The notes under the pieces were generated by a model. The model made no database searches, was not told the origin of the DNA, and was given only the letters and a program-made list of their open reading frames with translations. A program made the position numbers and the translations under genes. Shown here in pieces: positions 36,497 through 48,400 of a stretch of 64,000 nucleotides of DNA. The stretch is taken from positions 1,397,825 to 1,461,824 of the forward strand of contig JAQFVV010000064.1 in the NCBI GenBank assembly GCA_028023455.1, in the 5' to 3' direction. The stretch comes from Epiperipatus broadwayi. Lineage: Eukaryota > Onychophora > Udeonychophora > Euonychophora > Peripatidae. Positions within the stretch are counted from its first letter, which is position 1. Every line of letters starts with the position of its first letter.

Positions 36497-37560
36497 ATAT
36501 TGTAATGATATATAAATACGTCGTTACATTAATTTAAAATAAAAACTTAAAAGTTCGCAAATAAAAGTAAAAAAAAAACTAAACGCTAAAAGTAAAATGT
36601 TTGTTAAACGTATATTTATTCGCACAGATGCTAAACTTTAAAAATATTTTTTTTTAATAAGTAAAAAAAGGTATTTGAATGCATTTTTTTATAAAAAAAA
36701 GATTTAAATATAAAAATAGTTTAAAAAAGAAATAACGTAAGTAAAAATAAAAACAGGTATTAATTAATTCCTGTAATCTATAAATGGAAATGATTGTTTA
36801 TTAATTATCCAAAAGCTGTCTAATTAAAAAGTCAGAGAGTAAATTAGATAAGAGAATAAAGAGATTTTAGCTTGACCAATGGAAGCACCAAGCCTCAGCC
36901 CGGACCCGAACGAAAATTTGGATTAGTGACGTCTTTGTTCATTCAATCTGGAGATTTACTATAAAAAGGGAAATACAGTTTTTTCGGACAGTTCCAGCGT
37001 GGTGTGTTTGAGAGATGCGGTAGGATGCACATACCACACTCTCTATTTAAAAAAAAAGAAAAATGAAAAGACTGTGATACCTTGAACCAGCTATTGCCAT
37101 CTCCAGAACATTATCTTCCAATGGAGGCATCGTGGGAATTAAAAACAGGAACCTGGACTCTTCTACCATAAGCTATATGAAATGAACAATTATTAAAATC
37201 AATTAAGAACTTTCATCAAGTTTTATAAATTGATAAACAAGCCAACTTAAATGTTAAAACGGACTCTTATCTGACTTTTGTAAGTTTTTAAATCAAATTA
37301 ATAATGTTTAATTTTATATGTTTTCCGATTGATAAACATCATTTCCATTTTTTTTCTTTCTTATTGTAAAGATTATTTAAATGCATGAAATTTAAGTTGT
37401 TTATAGACGCTTGCATGGATTCGTTCGCGGTTAATTATATTTTGGTTTTCATATTTGATCAAAATATATAGACATTCGATAAATAATGATACCGTACGGT
37501 ATCTAAAATGTATTTATTCAGATGTCTTTTAAGTTATTGGTGACAACGCAAGTATCTTAT
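36497..37560 (+). other. GC-richer patch, possible solo LTR
   Basis: Starts near TGTAATGATATA...CGTCGTTACA (36497-36524), an imperfect palindrome like some Gypsy-type LTR starts. 36880-37140 is clearly richer in GC and contains a TATAAAAAGGG box (36961-36971) followed by a transcribed-looking leader. TTGGTGACAACGC at about 37539 resembles sequence just outside some LTRs. No second LTR, gag or pol is visible, so this is weak. A promoter of an unseen gene is an alternative. Confidence 0.25.
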
Positions 37561-40500
37561 GGCGAATACTATTGGGTTACTTATAAATTTCCCTTTGCGA
37601 TTGTCGGTATCAATAATTTTGTATTTTGATCATTTATGTTTATTTTGAAATGTTTTTGACCGTGGAATCTATGTAATCGATCTATACCCAACATTTTTAA
37701 ACAAATCTGTGTGAACGTATTTAAATGTTAAATTTAAGTCGTGCGTGAATGGCTATATAGTTTTGTAAAGTTATATTAAGGGAGGGTAATCTTGGGTTAT
37801 TCATTTCGTAGTTGAATTGGTTCAATAAATTGGATATATTTGTGTAATTGTAGATGTAGTATGAGCTACGGGCAGGATTATAGATATACGCCACACACCC
37901 TCTGTTTGCCTATGGATGGGTTTGTAAGTTGGCAGAAGACCGCAGTCCATTCCTATGGAGTTTTTTGTTTATTGTTCTACTTGCCAACAGATGTAACATT
38001 CCTGTTGGTGGAGAGTCAATGTCTTCTCTATTTCTACTTATTGTTCAGATGTACATTCCTGACAGTATAGTATTTTGTGTTGTCGTATCATGCTACATTG
38101 AATACATGAATGTATCAGATGGATTGGCGCCAGTTTGGTTGCGAAATTTGTTGCCTAAGGTTAAATCAGAGAAGAATATTTTCTTTTCAAATGCAGATCT
38201 ATGTAGTCTATTCATACTTGACTATCTAAATAAAACATTAAACTCATTGAAACTTAGTTAAATGTAAAATTAAAAGATTAATAGAAAAATCTAAAATGTT
38301 GAATTTATTCCTCAAAATTTAAATGTTATTTTATATGTGCGTAAATAAATATTTTTATGTGTTAATTTCTGGCAGTGGCTTTTATTTATTGATATTTAAG
38401 ATATAAATTAAGATATAGATTTTTATCTCTGCGTCTCCACTGAGCTAGTGACTTGGGCTAACGATCGGAATATTTAAATAAAGTGGAATCTTAACAGCGC
38501 GTATCTGCCTACTTTATAAATTTTTCTAGGCTCAAATGCCTAGATGGCGCCCTGGTAGTTGCAGATATTGTTTTTGCGGTTAGATTCGATCTTCACTTTC
38601 ATTCCGATTGTTATAATATAGATAATGTATCACTAACAAAATTAATAAATGAATTCCTGATTAAAATAATCAGTTCCCTGACATCGATAGAAAGTCCCCA
38701 CAAACCTTAGTCCACTACTGAATGATTCATAAATATAATATATATATATAAGAATTAACTAAAATATAAATTGTTTACCACACTTCACAAATATTTCATT
38801 ATCAATAAGTTCTTAAATAATTTATCTAAGATTACAAAATAAGACTGTTTTTAACTAACATAGATGGGCATTAAATATCAAACTAATAAATTGTAAATCA
38901 TAATTTTAATATTTTTTTGACAAATAAAATATATGTATGATATATATAGTGATAAAATTCTATGATAAATTTTACTTAATTGATTCACTAAAATTATTTA
39001 TTCTTTCAGAAATAATTACAGGGCTATTTTAAATTGGAGGTAATAATAAGATACTTTTAAAATAATTTCAATCATTCAAATAAATATATATATGAGGTAC
39101 AAAACTAAATGAGTTTTCTATTAATTAATTTGTGGAAGGAAGTCTTCTTGTAATGATTTTTAAATTAAAAAAAAATAACAGGGGGAGGATTTAAAGAGCT
39201 CATTGAATTTTGTAGTTGGCCATTTCAGTAAGTCAAATAATCTAAACAAACCGAGAAAAATTAATTTAATTTGCCATATCAAAATAATGTAAAATTTTAT
39301 AAGAATTGATATTTTAAATTGAATAAAATTAAAAGACGCATTTTAAACCAAGCCGTATAAACATTACACAGATATATAAAATGTATAAATTAATATTGAT
39401 TTAAACAACTGAAATAAAATCAGTGGCTTGCAGCAAATTGGAGATTATAATAATATACCTATTGGAAGATGTTTCATGGCTTGACAGAGGCAGTTACAGT
39501 CAGAGTATTAGCAGGTTTACTTGACACAGACAGGCTCCGGCTAGATGTTGACAGCACTGGATGGCATTGATGAGCTGGTGAGACAGAGCTCTGGGAAGCA
39601 CGGTCAATCTTTTAGCCAGCCATTCTTGTATATAGATTAATCACTTCTCTTCAGTAAACTCAACAATAAAAATTAATTCTTATCAAAATTTCCCTTATTT
39701 ATGTGATCTGATCTTTATCTAGAGGATTGAATCTACAGTGACAACTGCCAATTGCAATCACTCTAACTGTTTCTCTCAGGTTGGTGCCTGCTTGAGATGG
39801 AAATCTATAATTCTGCATGAACATGCCCCAAGGGTTGATTTGCTAATTAAAAACAACAACAACAAGCATATTAAGTTTATCAGTCATTGTACCAACAAAA
39901 TCTATTTAATTAAGGTTTAGATTAACAAAAATGTAGATTTTATTCAGAAAAATTTTAGGAATTTGGTACAATGACTTTCAAACTGATATTTGACATAAAC
40001 TTAAATAGAAATCTACAAAATATTTCTTAAAATATTACATTGTTTAAATAATTGATTCTCAAGTGTATATTGATTAAAAGATAAATATAAAATGTTACCC
40101 ACTAATTAATTGAAGAAAATGAACTTTAATAAAGAATTTGAAATATTTGTAACATTTTATAGATATCTAGGATTCAATTACATATAAATGCCAATTTAAT
40201 AATATAAACATAGTATACATTTTTACAAATATAAAATAATAAACTAATATAAAAAGGTTAGTTTTAATTATAAAATAAGATTAATGAAATATAAAAGATT
40301 ATAATATTGATCAAAATATACTACCACCTATTATGAGATTGGTGTCAGTTAATATAAGATTGGGTTCAAACCCAGACTAGTGCTGATGACATTGGCACTA
40401 GGTGAAGCAGAAATATGTAATACATACTATATTTCCAGCTTCATATCCCTCGACTTGGGGAAAAAAAAACACAAAAAAAACATTTTACTTGGGTGTTCAG

Positions 40501-40710
40501 TGACAATAGAGGCTGACCAAGGGTTTGCTGACCAAGGTTTATTATATTATTATTGAAATGGTAACTGTATTGAGATCTGCAAGCCTTTAGTTTCTTCTAA
40601 ATTTATTACTCTGCTGAAATTACAATTCTTAAATTGTCATCTTTTAAACAATTTATTTTCTTAGCAATTCTTATCTTCCTCATTCTACTAACTTTAGTCT
40701 TCTTACTTTA
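37561..40710. other. Spacer, no gene accepted
   Basis: Overlapping plus-strand frames at 37840-38070 and 37929-38261 lie in slightly GC-richer DNA but show no domain, no consistent frame and no splice-supported structure. 38430-38620 and 39470-39620 are also GC-richer and unassigned. Confidence 0.45.
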
Positions 40711-40770
40711 TTTAGTGGTTTGTTTATAATGTAATATGTTTTTTCTAGATCCTTGAAAATGACTATAGAG

Positions 40771-41261
40771 CAGGGGTGGGCAAATAGTGGCCCGAGGGCC
40801 ACATGTGGCCCACTAAGAGTTTTTATGTGGCCCGCTAAGACAATCAGAAAAATCTGCCTTGAACTGAGATTTCCTTCCTATGCATGACTGAAAATTTGTC
40901 TCTTTATTTTCCACTAGGATGGTCACATCAATACACATGCGCAGTATAGATACGATGTGCAGTGCTTTTCCAGTTGATCTGGTTAATTTCAATTTTGTCT
41001 TTGCATTAGCAAATATATTTATTTCCAACTTTAGTGAAACCATGAACCCTCCGAAAAATTGTAAAATCAGTGATGAATGTTGTGTTTAATGAAGAATGGA
41101 CAAACAAATATTTCTTTGGTAATACAGGAAATAAAGCAGTGTTTATTGTGTCATGAAAAAAAGGTGCTGCCCTCTGCTAACTTTCACTTCCACAAAGTGG
41201 CCCTGATGTGGCCCTCCGCCAACCTCTGTGGCCCCCAAGCCCAAACAATTGCCCACCCCTG
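40771..41261. mobile_element. Non-autonomous hAT transposon (491 bp)
   Basis: Perfect 13-bp terminal inverted repeats, CAGGGGTGGGCAA and TTGCCCACCCCTG, and a perfect 8-bp TSD, CTATAGAG (40763-40770 and 41262-41269). Both the 8-bp TSD and the CAGGGGTGG start are typical of the hAT superfamily. Subterminal 'gtggcccg', 'gtggccca' and 'tgtggccc' repeats are visible at both ends. Inside is a transposase N-terminal relic (41042-41165). It cannot move itself. Confidence 0.95.
41042..41165 (+). pseudogene. hAT transposase N-terminal (BED-finger-like) relic
   Basis: ATG-initiated MNPPKNCKISDECCV, then after a frameshift FNEEWTNKYFFGNTGNKAVF. The F-x(2)-x-W-x(3)-YFF-x(6)-K pattern is that found at the start of hAT proteins of the ZBED/GTF2IRD2-type, just before the zinc-finger Cys pair. 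Only this piece of the transposase remains. Confidence 0.65.
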
Positions 41262-41399
41262 CTATAGAGTAAAGATAGTCGAAACGTTGGAAATAAGTGT
41301 CTATATATATATACATCAAATAAAGTTTTTGAAAAGAAAAGAAGTGGTTTTAATTATAGAATTATATGGTTTTAAAATATACTTAACAGTAGGTAATTC

Positions 41400-42435
41400 A
41401 TAACAATATCATATGTAAAATTCATTGCTATCCTTTTCATTCTTGTTTGTAACAAATTGGTTGAACCATTTCTAATGTTGGCTAAAGAAAAGATTTATTA
41501 TATGTAGTTATTTTTATAAAACGTAGTTGAGTATGCTTTCAGCTTGGAAAATCAGATTTTCAGCACTCATGGGCTGGCTGGGTATGCTGCAATATTTATT
41601 GATAAAGTACTAATTATTTAAATTAGCTATTTAAATATTACACATGTTTGAAATGTGGATATTATTGTCTTTTTTATTAATAAAGTGATTATTGTTAGCG
41701 ATAAACCATGCCTCTTTCGCTTACTCCGTGAAAACAATATTGATATCAGATCCAATACATGGCTGATTTTTTTTTGTTCACGCTTTTAAAAAACCAGGGT
41801 TCTATGAATCTCATTTTCCATGCTGAAAGCACTTCTCAGATATGTTTAATAAAAGTAAATACATATAATAAACTTTTTTTTTAGCTAATGTTAGAAATGT
41901 TTCGGACAATTTATAACAACATCGTATTTCTCTCTTTTCACATATCCTTCCTAGCCAATAGATAACATAAGTCTTTGGTTGTACAAAGTGAGTTTATTAA
42001 AAAATATTGAATCTAACTTAGTGGTACATCAATACAATTAGAAAATGAGTTAAACTGGGTTCAAAAACCTCAGAGTTTTAGAATTTCCAGAACATTAGCG
42101 ACAATTTTATAAAAGAGTAAAAAGACTGCCATATAAATAAATGAATTAATTTCAGCATTGAATTCTATATTCTGAGTAATAAATTAAAATCCAGTCCGAA
42201 GATATGGGTGTTATATCATTATAACATGTATATTATAAGTTCTAACCATTATATCAGAATGCTCTAGGAATAAGCTGAAAAGAAAATTACTCTTCAACTG
42301 ATAATTAACATAACATTGCTTTCCTCTGCTCTGTATTATCTGAAAAGATAAGTAACAGTTGCAGGAAGTTGATAACAAGCAAATTTTCTTGGTAAAATAT
42401 ATTATATTGGCTTTTGCCATAAAATTTTTGGATAG
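41400..42435. other. Spacer
   Basis: AT-rich, nothing recognised. Confidence 0.5.
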
Positions 42436-42439
42436 CAAG

Positions 42440-43137
42440 AAGTGGTGTAACTAGAAAAATTGGGCTGGAAGGCAGAAATTCAAAAAGAGCCCCGTTTTAA
42501 AATTTGGAATTTTGATTTTTTATGTATTCACATATTTTTAATTATTTGTTTTATATAATAAATGTACAAGGTAATTCAATTTAATAAAGGTACTCACTTT
42601 AAACATTCTTCTTCTTAACATTTGCATTTGCAAAATCACTAATTAGTTCCTTTAAGACCATTTTAGATGCTTTCTTCTGCTCAATAGCTAACATTGCAAG
42701 ATCTTTAAGTCTGCTTTGCTGAAATGAATTTCTTTTATAATCTTTTGCTATTTTTAATGTACTAAAATACCTTTCAATGTTTCTTTGTTAAAAAATGGTA
42801 TAGCAAATGCATCATGCTACCAATTCTTGACATATGAAAGAATGTTTAACATCTGGAAGGATGTTTAGAGAATATAGGATAGTAATGTAACCAATGTGAA
42901 TTTTAAGAAGAGTCAAATAAATTAGTTTTTAAACAATGAGTGTATTGTGAAGGGTACTTTGGATTTTTAAAAATAATTTTACAATTTCTTACATATAACA
43001 ATGACAATTTATAAGATATTGTTAATAATTGTTTTCATGTGAATATATTTTAACTAAGATTTTCAAGTTTATGGGCCCATGGATTGTGTTGGCCCACAGG
43101 CATTGCTTTCCTTTGTGACTTGGTAGTTACACCACTG
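42440..43137 (-). mobile_element. hAT deletion derivative retaining a transposase C-terminus
   Basis: Terminal inverted repeats AGTGGTGTAACTA (42441-42453) and TAGTTACACCACT (43124-43136), of the CAGTGGCGTAACTA type seen in many hAT elements. On the minus strand, 42600-42790 reads YFSTLKIAKDYKRNSFQQSR then LKDLAMLAIEQKKAS and ELISDFANANVKKK, which is the hATC dimerisation region of ZMYM1-like hAT transposases. The rest of the transposase is deleted. The TSD is not clean. Confidence 0.8.
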
Positions 43138-43139
43138 CT

Positions 43140-45410
43140 TAGAAGTAATATTTCTGTATTTTTTAATAAAGACAATAACTTCTACAATATCTTTTATTCA
43201 AGCATTTACAATTACAGACTTTCAGATTCATTAAATTTAATGCAAGAATCCATATAAGTTGTATTAAAATACAGGTTATGAATGGATATTTGATATGAAA
43301 TACTATTCAAAATAGAAACTGACACCATGAAATTAGTCTATATTTGTATTACTGTTTGTGGATATTTCAAAATGCATGTTTGTATAAATATCTCCGGACT
43401 AGAATGATATAATGTGAATTAATGCTGTGGTTTTAATAGAAAAAACAGAAAAAAAATCATGTTAACTTGGAAATTACAAAGAAGAAAAAGAATTGAAAGG
43501 ACATAGAGTTTAAGATTAAGAAATTAAAAAAAAAAATAAAAAGAAAAAAGTTCATATAAAATTTTAAATCTATGAGAAAATTAAGATAGTATTGGATAAA
43601 GATTTGATAAGCATTACGATCTAGCATCTATCAATTACTTACACTTATAATAGTGCATATAAATGTAAGTTTATTCCTAGAAGCATTGCCATATGATATT
43701 TGTTTGACTTCATATCAATCCTGGCCAAATGATAGATATATCTATAGTTATTAAAAGTTGAGAACACCAACATATGTAGATACTTAGCTGTTCTATAGTT
43801 GATCACGTGATGTGGTTTAGATGGTGTATAGGAAGGACATTCAATCTAAAAATATACAGCTGCACTAAATCTTGATCCAAAACATCTCACTGTTAAATTC
43901 ATCACTAGAAATTTATCTGGGATCTAAATATAGCAGTAGGAGATAGGGATTTAATAAGCATAACCATTGTCATCTATTCATTTCTCAAGATTACACCTGG
44001 TGGCAGAACTAAAGGAGTGTAAATATAATTGTGTAAGTTGCAGTCATGCAATGTTTGTTTGGTATTTTAAACAGATAAGAATAACATTTAATGTTATATA
44101 TGGGATTTTATTGATTATTCAATATAATTATTGCCTATTATATACAATCATTATAGATTAAATTAAAATTTATATTTTTACATTCCTTTAATGTTTTAGT
44201 ATTAAAAATGACAATGAAGGTTATTTATTATGATAATTAATAAATTATTACAATAAGTCCCACTTGAAATTACTTGTGAAATGCAAGTTGTTAAAGACAA
44301 GTATTACTAAATGAGGTATAGAAGCTAAGTGATACATTGCATCTTCACTAGAAATAGCTCCCTTTTTTGTCCCTTTCTTTTGAGCAAAATTTGTTCTAAT
44401 ATCTGACGTTTTGAATAAACTAAATGACTTTTACTTTATTATTTACATGCAATAATTTTATGATTTACATTTTTTAACAAAATCGATTTTAACTCAATTT
44501 ATTAAATACATTTTGACATACAGACATATGTAGCATTATTAGAGCCTTTTTGTATTTAAGTATTTGACTTCATATAAGTTTGTGTATTTGCTCTCTTTTC
44601 AGAACTGTCTTTTGGTAAAACTCTGCCATTAAAAATTTTAACTCAGTTTCATCACTTCTTATTACATAACTTGAGTGTCTTAGTTAATATAAATTTGTGT
44701 ATAATCATCATCAGTAATTTGATACTAAAGGAGATGCACTGCAATATTCAACTAGAGTTGTGCATAGATATCATCCAGTGTATTGCTAAATGTCTATATT
44801 ACATAAGATTGTCCTAGTTATCCTCTCAGTGTCAAAGATACAAAAGTCTATCACGGTGCAAATTGTAATCTATGCAAAAGATTCTTTTTCTTTCCATGTA
44901 TCCACCAAGCTCACATACAGGTATGTAGGAAAAGATAAAAGAAACTTTAAAAAGACAGCGCAGGACAAGTGCTTTTCTAACATTCACAAAAGTCAGTTAA
45001 CTAGTATACATTACTAACCAGGTTGATCACTTTTAGGCTTTGATAAATTTTTATTCTTACTCTGCTCATTTGTTAATTGATAAGAATGAATAATTGTCAC
45101 AGCTATCATTTGCATTTGTTAAACAAAAGACCTAAGCTCTAACAACAAAAGAATAGTTTTAACTGAAAAACATTATAATTCATATCGCGAGCATAAAAGT
45201 CATCACACCGACATTAATTATCTCACGATATCCTTTGTATTTTAAAAATAAAATAATTGCAGACCCAATACTGATATCAGCAACACATTTATTTGACATT
45301 TTTGAAAATACATTCTGAAAATTTTTTTAAACATATTTAAGCTGCTTACAATTTGTTGCTTTTTTTCTATTTTTATTTTATTACACTTTCATTTATGCTT
45401 CATAGAAAGC
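43140..45410. other. Spacer 3' of the repeat-protein gene
   Basis: No other exon recognised. An open frame at 44790-45017 on the plus strand has no recognisable domain. Confidence 0.5.
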
Positions 45411-45413
45411 TTT

Positions 45414-45419
45414 TTTATT
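45414..45419 (-). terminator. Polyadenylation signal AATAAA
   Basis: AATAAA on the minus strand about 43 bases after the TAA stop at 45462-45464. Further AATAAA motifs lie at 45377-45382 and 45372-45377. In AT-rich DNA such motifs are frequent by chance, so which one is used is unknown. Confidence 0.5.
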
Positions 45420-45461
45420 GTGTTCATTCTCTTAATATATGTTGTTTTCATAATTCATTGC

Positions 45462-48400
45462 TTAATGTTGTTCAACTTGTGAAATAAAATTATTTTCACC
45501 TTGTTGGAGCATCTTCAGAATGTTTCCTAAATTCATTTGATTAGCGCTTTCTAAGTCTATACCAGATAATCCAATTGGAATTCCATTTTCATCCAATGGC
45601 ACCTCTTGTCCATTAACAATAATAATATGTGTCCTTACCGAACCACTAATGTCACGACTTATTATCACTTCAAGAGTATTCAATGCTTTTTGAATGTAGA
45701 TTAAAATCCTCTGGTCAACTCCACTTATTTGTGCAAATGTGTTTAAAACCACTAATTGAAGCCATCGCAGTAAATTAACATTATCTTGTGCCTCAGGCAG
45801 CGGAAATTTATCAGTGATTTCAGCTGGAGCTGCTAGAATATCTTGATCTTTTAAGGTTTGACTGTTTGCATCTATTGTTTGTAAGGCCTTAAGAATTCCA
45901 GTCAGCCATAAGTAAATTGCTTCAGATTTCTTACGAATAAAAGTATGCATCAACCGTTGCAAGTCATTGTTATTTGGCTGCGAACTTGCACCAAATTGTG
46001 AAAATCTCAAATTTATTTCCATACCTTTGTTATCATAAGGTTTATATACACCTTCTACTAAAATCCAATTAACAATTATTATTTCTTGTTCTTCAACTGG
46101 AAGCATGATTGTCCCAGGGCTCACAGGTTGTTTGACTCCATTTATTGTTGACCACGATATTACAAATTGATTTCTTTCTCCAGGAAGCAAAGGTTTTATT
46201 CCAGGTGATGGTTTTCCATCTGCTCCATACAATATATATTTTCCATCAACTATTTGCCACTTTGAAACAGTATAAGCAGGTAAAAATAGTACAACTGGTT
46301 GGTTATCTGGCCCTATTGGTATCATAGTGCCCTCAAATTCAGACCAACTTAAAGAATAAGGTGTTATTTCTCCAGGTGCAATAGGCTTAATTTCAGATAT
46401 AGCATTTAAGTTTTCATCAAGTGGGATGTAAAAACCATTTATTATAACCCATCTTTTTATTTCAAATGTGGGAAAATCTACTTTCATTGGTTTTCCATAA
46501 GAATCTACAGGAACTTTTTTATTATTTACAATAACCCAATTTAAAACTACTTTATTAATTTGACCTTCAGAGATTGGTTTAATATTCTTTAAAGGTGTAC
46601 CTTTAGAGTCAACAGGAACATATTTATCTTTAATAACCACCCATTTTGTAACAGTCTCCACTTCTTCAGTCGGAATTGTGGTACCATCCTGTCTTATTGG
46701 AAGATATATACCATGCTCTTTTCTCCAGGTAAAATATGGATTAGTGCTTCCTGGATCAATTGGTTGTACAGAAGGCAATGGTTTTTTATTAATACCTATA
46801 GGAATGTATTTCCCGTCTTTAATAATAATTTTAACTATAATTATTGGTTCTTCAGTAACAACCTGTGATTGTGGTTTTAATGCTTGATTATTGGCATCTA
46901 CAGGTACTTTTTCACCTGCAATCACAACCCATGTTACATAAGGACTATTTTCACCAGGTAAAAGAGGTTTCAAACCTGGAACATCTTGACCATGAGAATC
47001 TTTTGCAATTAATTTTCCATTTTCATAAGACCATTTAACAGTGATTATTTCTGTAGGAATATTTCCAGTCAACTCAACAGGTAGTAATAAATCTTTTTGT
47101 CGGTTCCAATCCTTGAGAAATTTTGATTTTTCACCAGGTACTATTGGTTTTTCAGTTAGTGGTTCTTCATTTTCTCCAATAGGTATAAAGTTACCATTTA
47201 TTACTAACCATCTTATAATTTTTATTTGTTGTAATGGAATGGGAGTTGTTTGTGATTGGTAGAGAGGATTATCATTTAGATCAAAAGGCTTAATTTCCCC
47301 TTGTATAATTTTCCATACCATAAATGGATTTTTTTCACCAGATTTTATAGGTTGAATTTCATCTATAGTTTCATCATTTGCTCCCTTGGGTATTAATTTT
47401 CCATCTTCAAAACTCCATTTTGCAATAACAATTACTGAAGTAGTTTTCCCATCTTTATCAATAGGTTTTGGGATAGTATCTTCATATGACCAATTATTGA
47501 TATATGGATTTAACTCACCTGGCACAACGGGATCAATATTTGGTACAGTTTCACCATTTTCATTAATTGGATAATATTTTCCATCTATGAGAATCCATTT
47601 AAGAACCACTATTTGATCTTTTATAGGTGACACTGTTGAATATTTTTCAGCTGTTACTGGTTTTCCTTCTTCATCAAAAGGTTCAAATTGCCCTTTTGTA
47701 AATTTCCAAGTTATGTAAACATTTGATACACCTTGTGGAATTGGCTCAATTTCATTAATTGTTTCACCATTTGAATCCATAGCCGTAAGTTTTCCATTTT
47801 CATTTACCCAGTTACTAACAATAATTACTTTTTTTATGTTTCCATCTACATCTACTGGAACTAAATTACCAACATCATCAGGAACCCAATCTTTAACTAA
47901 AGGATGTGTTTCTCCTGGTTTAATGGGCTTTATATCTGGAATAGGCTCATTATTTTCTCCCAAGGGTACAAACTTTCCATTTACAAATACCCATTTTATA
48001 ATAGTAACTTGTGTTAAAGAATTTGATTTTATTTCTGTTGGTAGTGATACACCCTGGTAATCAAATGGCTTTAACTCTCCATTTATATTTTTCCATATCA
48101 CAAAGACATTATTTTCACCTACTTCAATAGGTTTAATTTCTTGTATTGGTTCATCATTTGCATCTTTAGCAACTAATTTATTATCTATGTATTCCCATTT
48201 TACAATTATTATAACTGAGTAAATTTTACCATCAGAACTAACTGGAACTTGAAATCCATCTTTGATAATCCAATTTTTAACAAATATAGTCTTATCTCCA
48301 GGTGAGAGAGGTTTAATCTCCGGTACAGGATTATTATTTTCATCCAAACCAATATATTTTCCATTACTAATTACCCATTTGGCGATCATTATACTTTTGT

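Larger units (their letters stand above)
40715..41390 (+). mobile_element. Penelope-type terminus (PLE-D), plus copy split by a hAT element
   Basis: Blocks 'ttataatgtaatatg', 'ctagatccttgaaaatgac' and then, after the insertion, 'taaagatagtcgaaacg', 'ttggaaataagtg' and 'catcaaataaagtttttgaa' are the inverse of 34800-34965. The interruption at 40771-41261 plus a repeated CTATAGAG gives a clean, datable insertion. When the insert and one repeat are ignored, the stem GACTAT/ATAGTC and GAAACG are restored. Confidence 0.75.

Noticed and set aside
37840-38261. Two overlapping plus-strand frames in a GC-richer patch
   Set aside because: Different frames, no domain, hydrophobic and compositionally odd proteins, and no splice or start context. 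Probably chance or an eroded repeat.
40375-40440. CTGATGA ... GAAATAT with a hairpin (GAAATAT/ATATTTC)
   Set aside because: The segment between the cores does not form a closing stem II, and no stem I complement is present.
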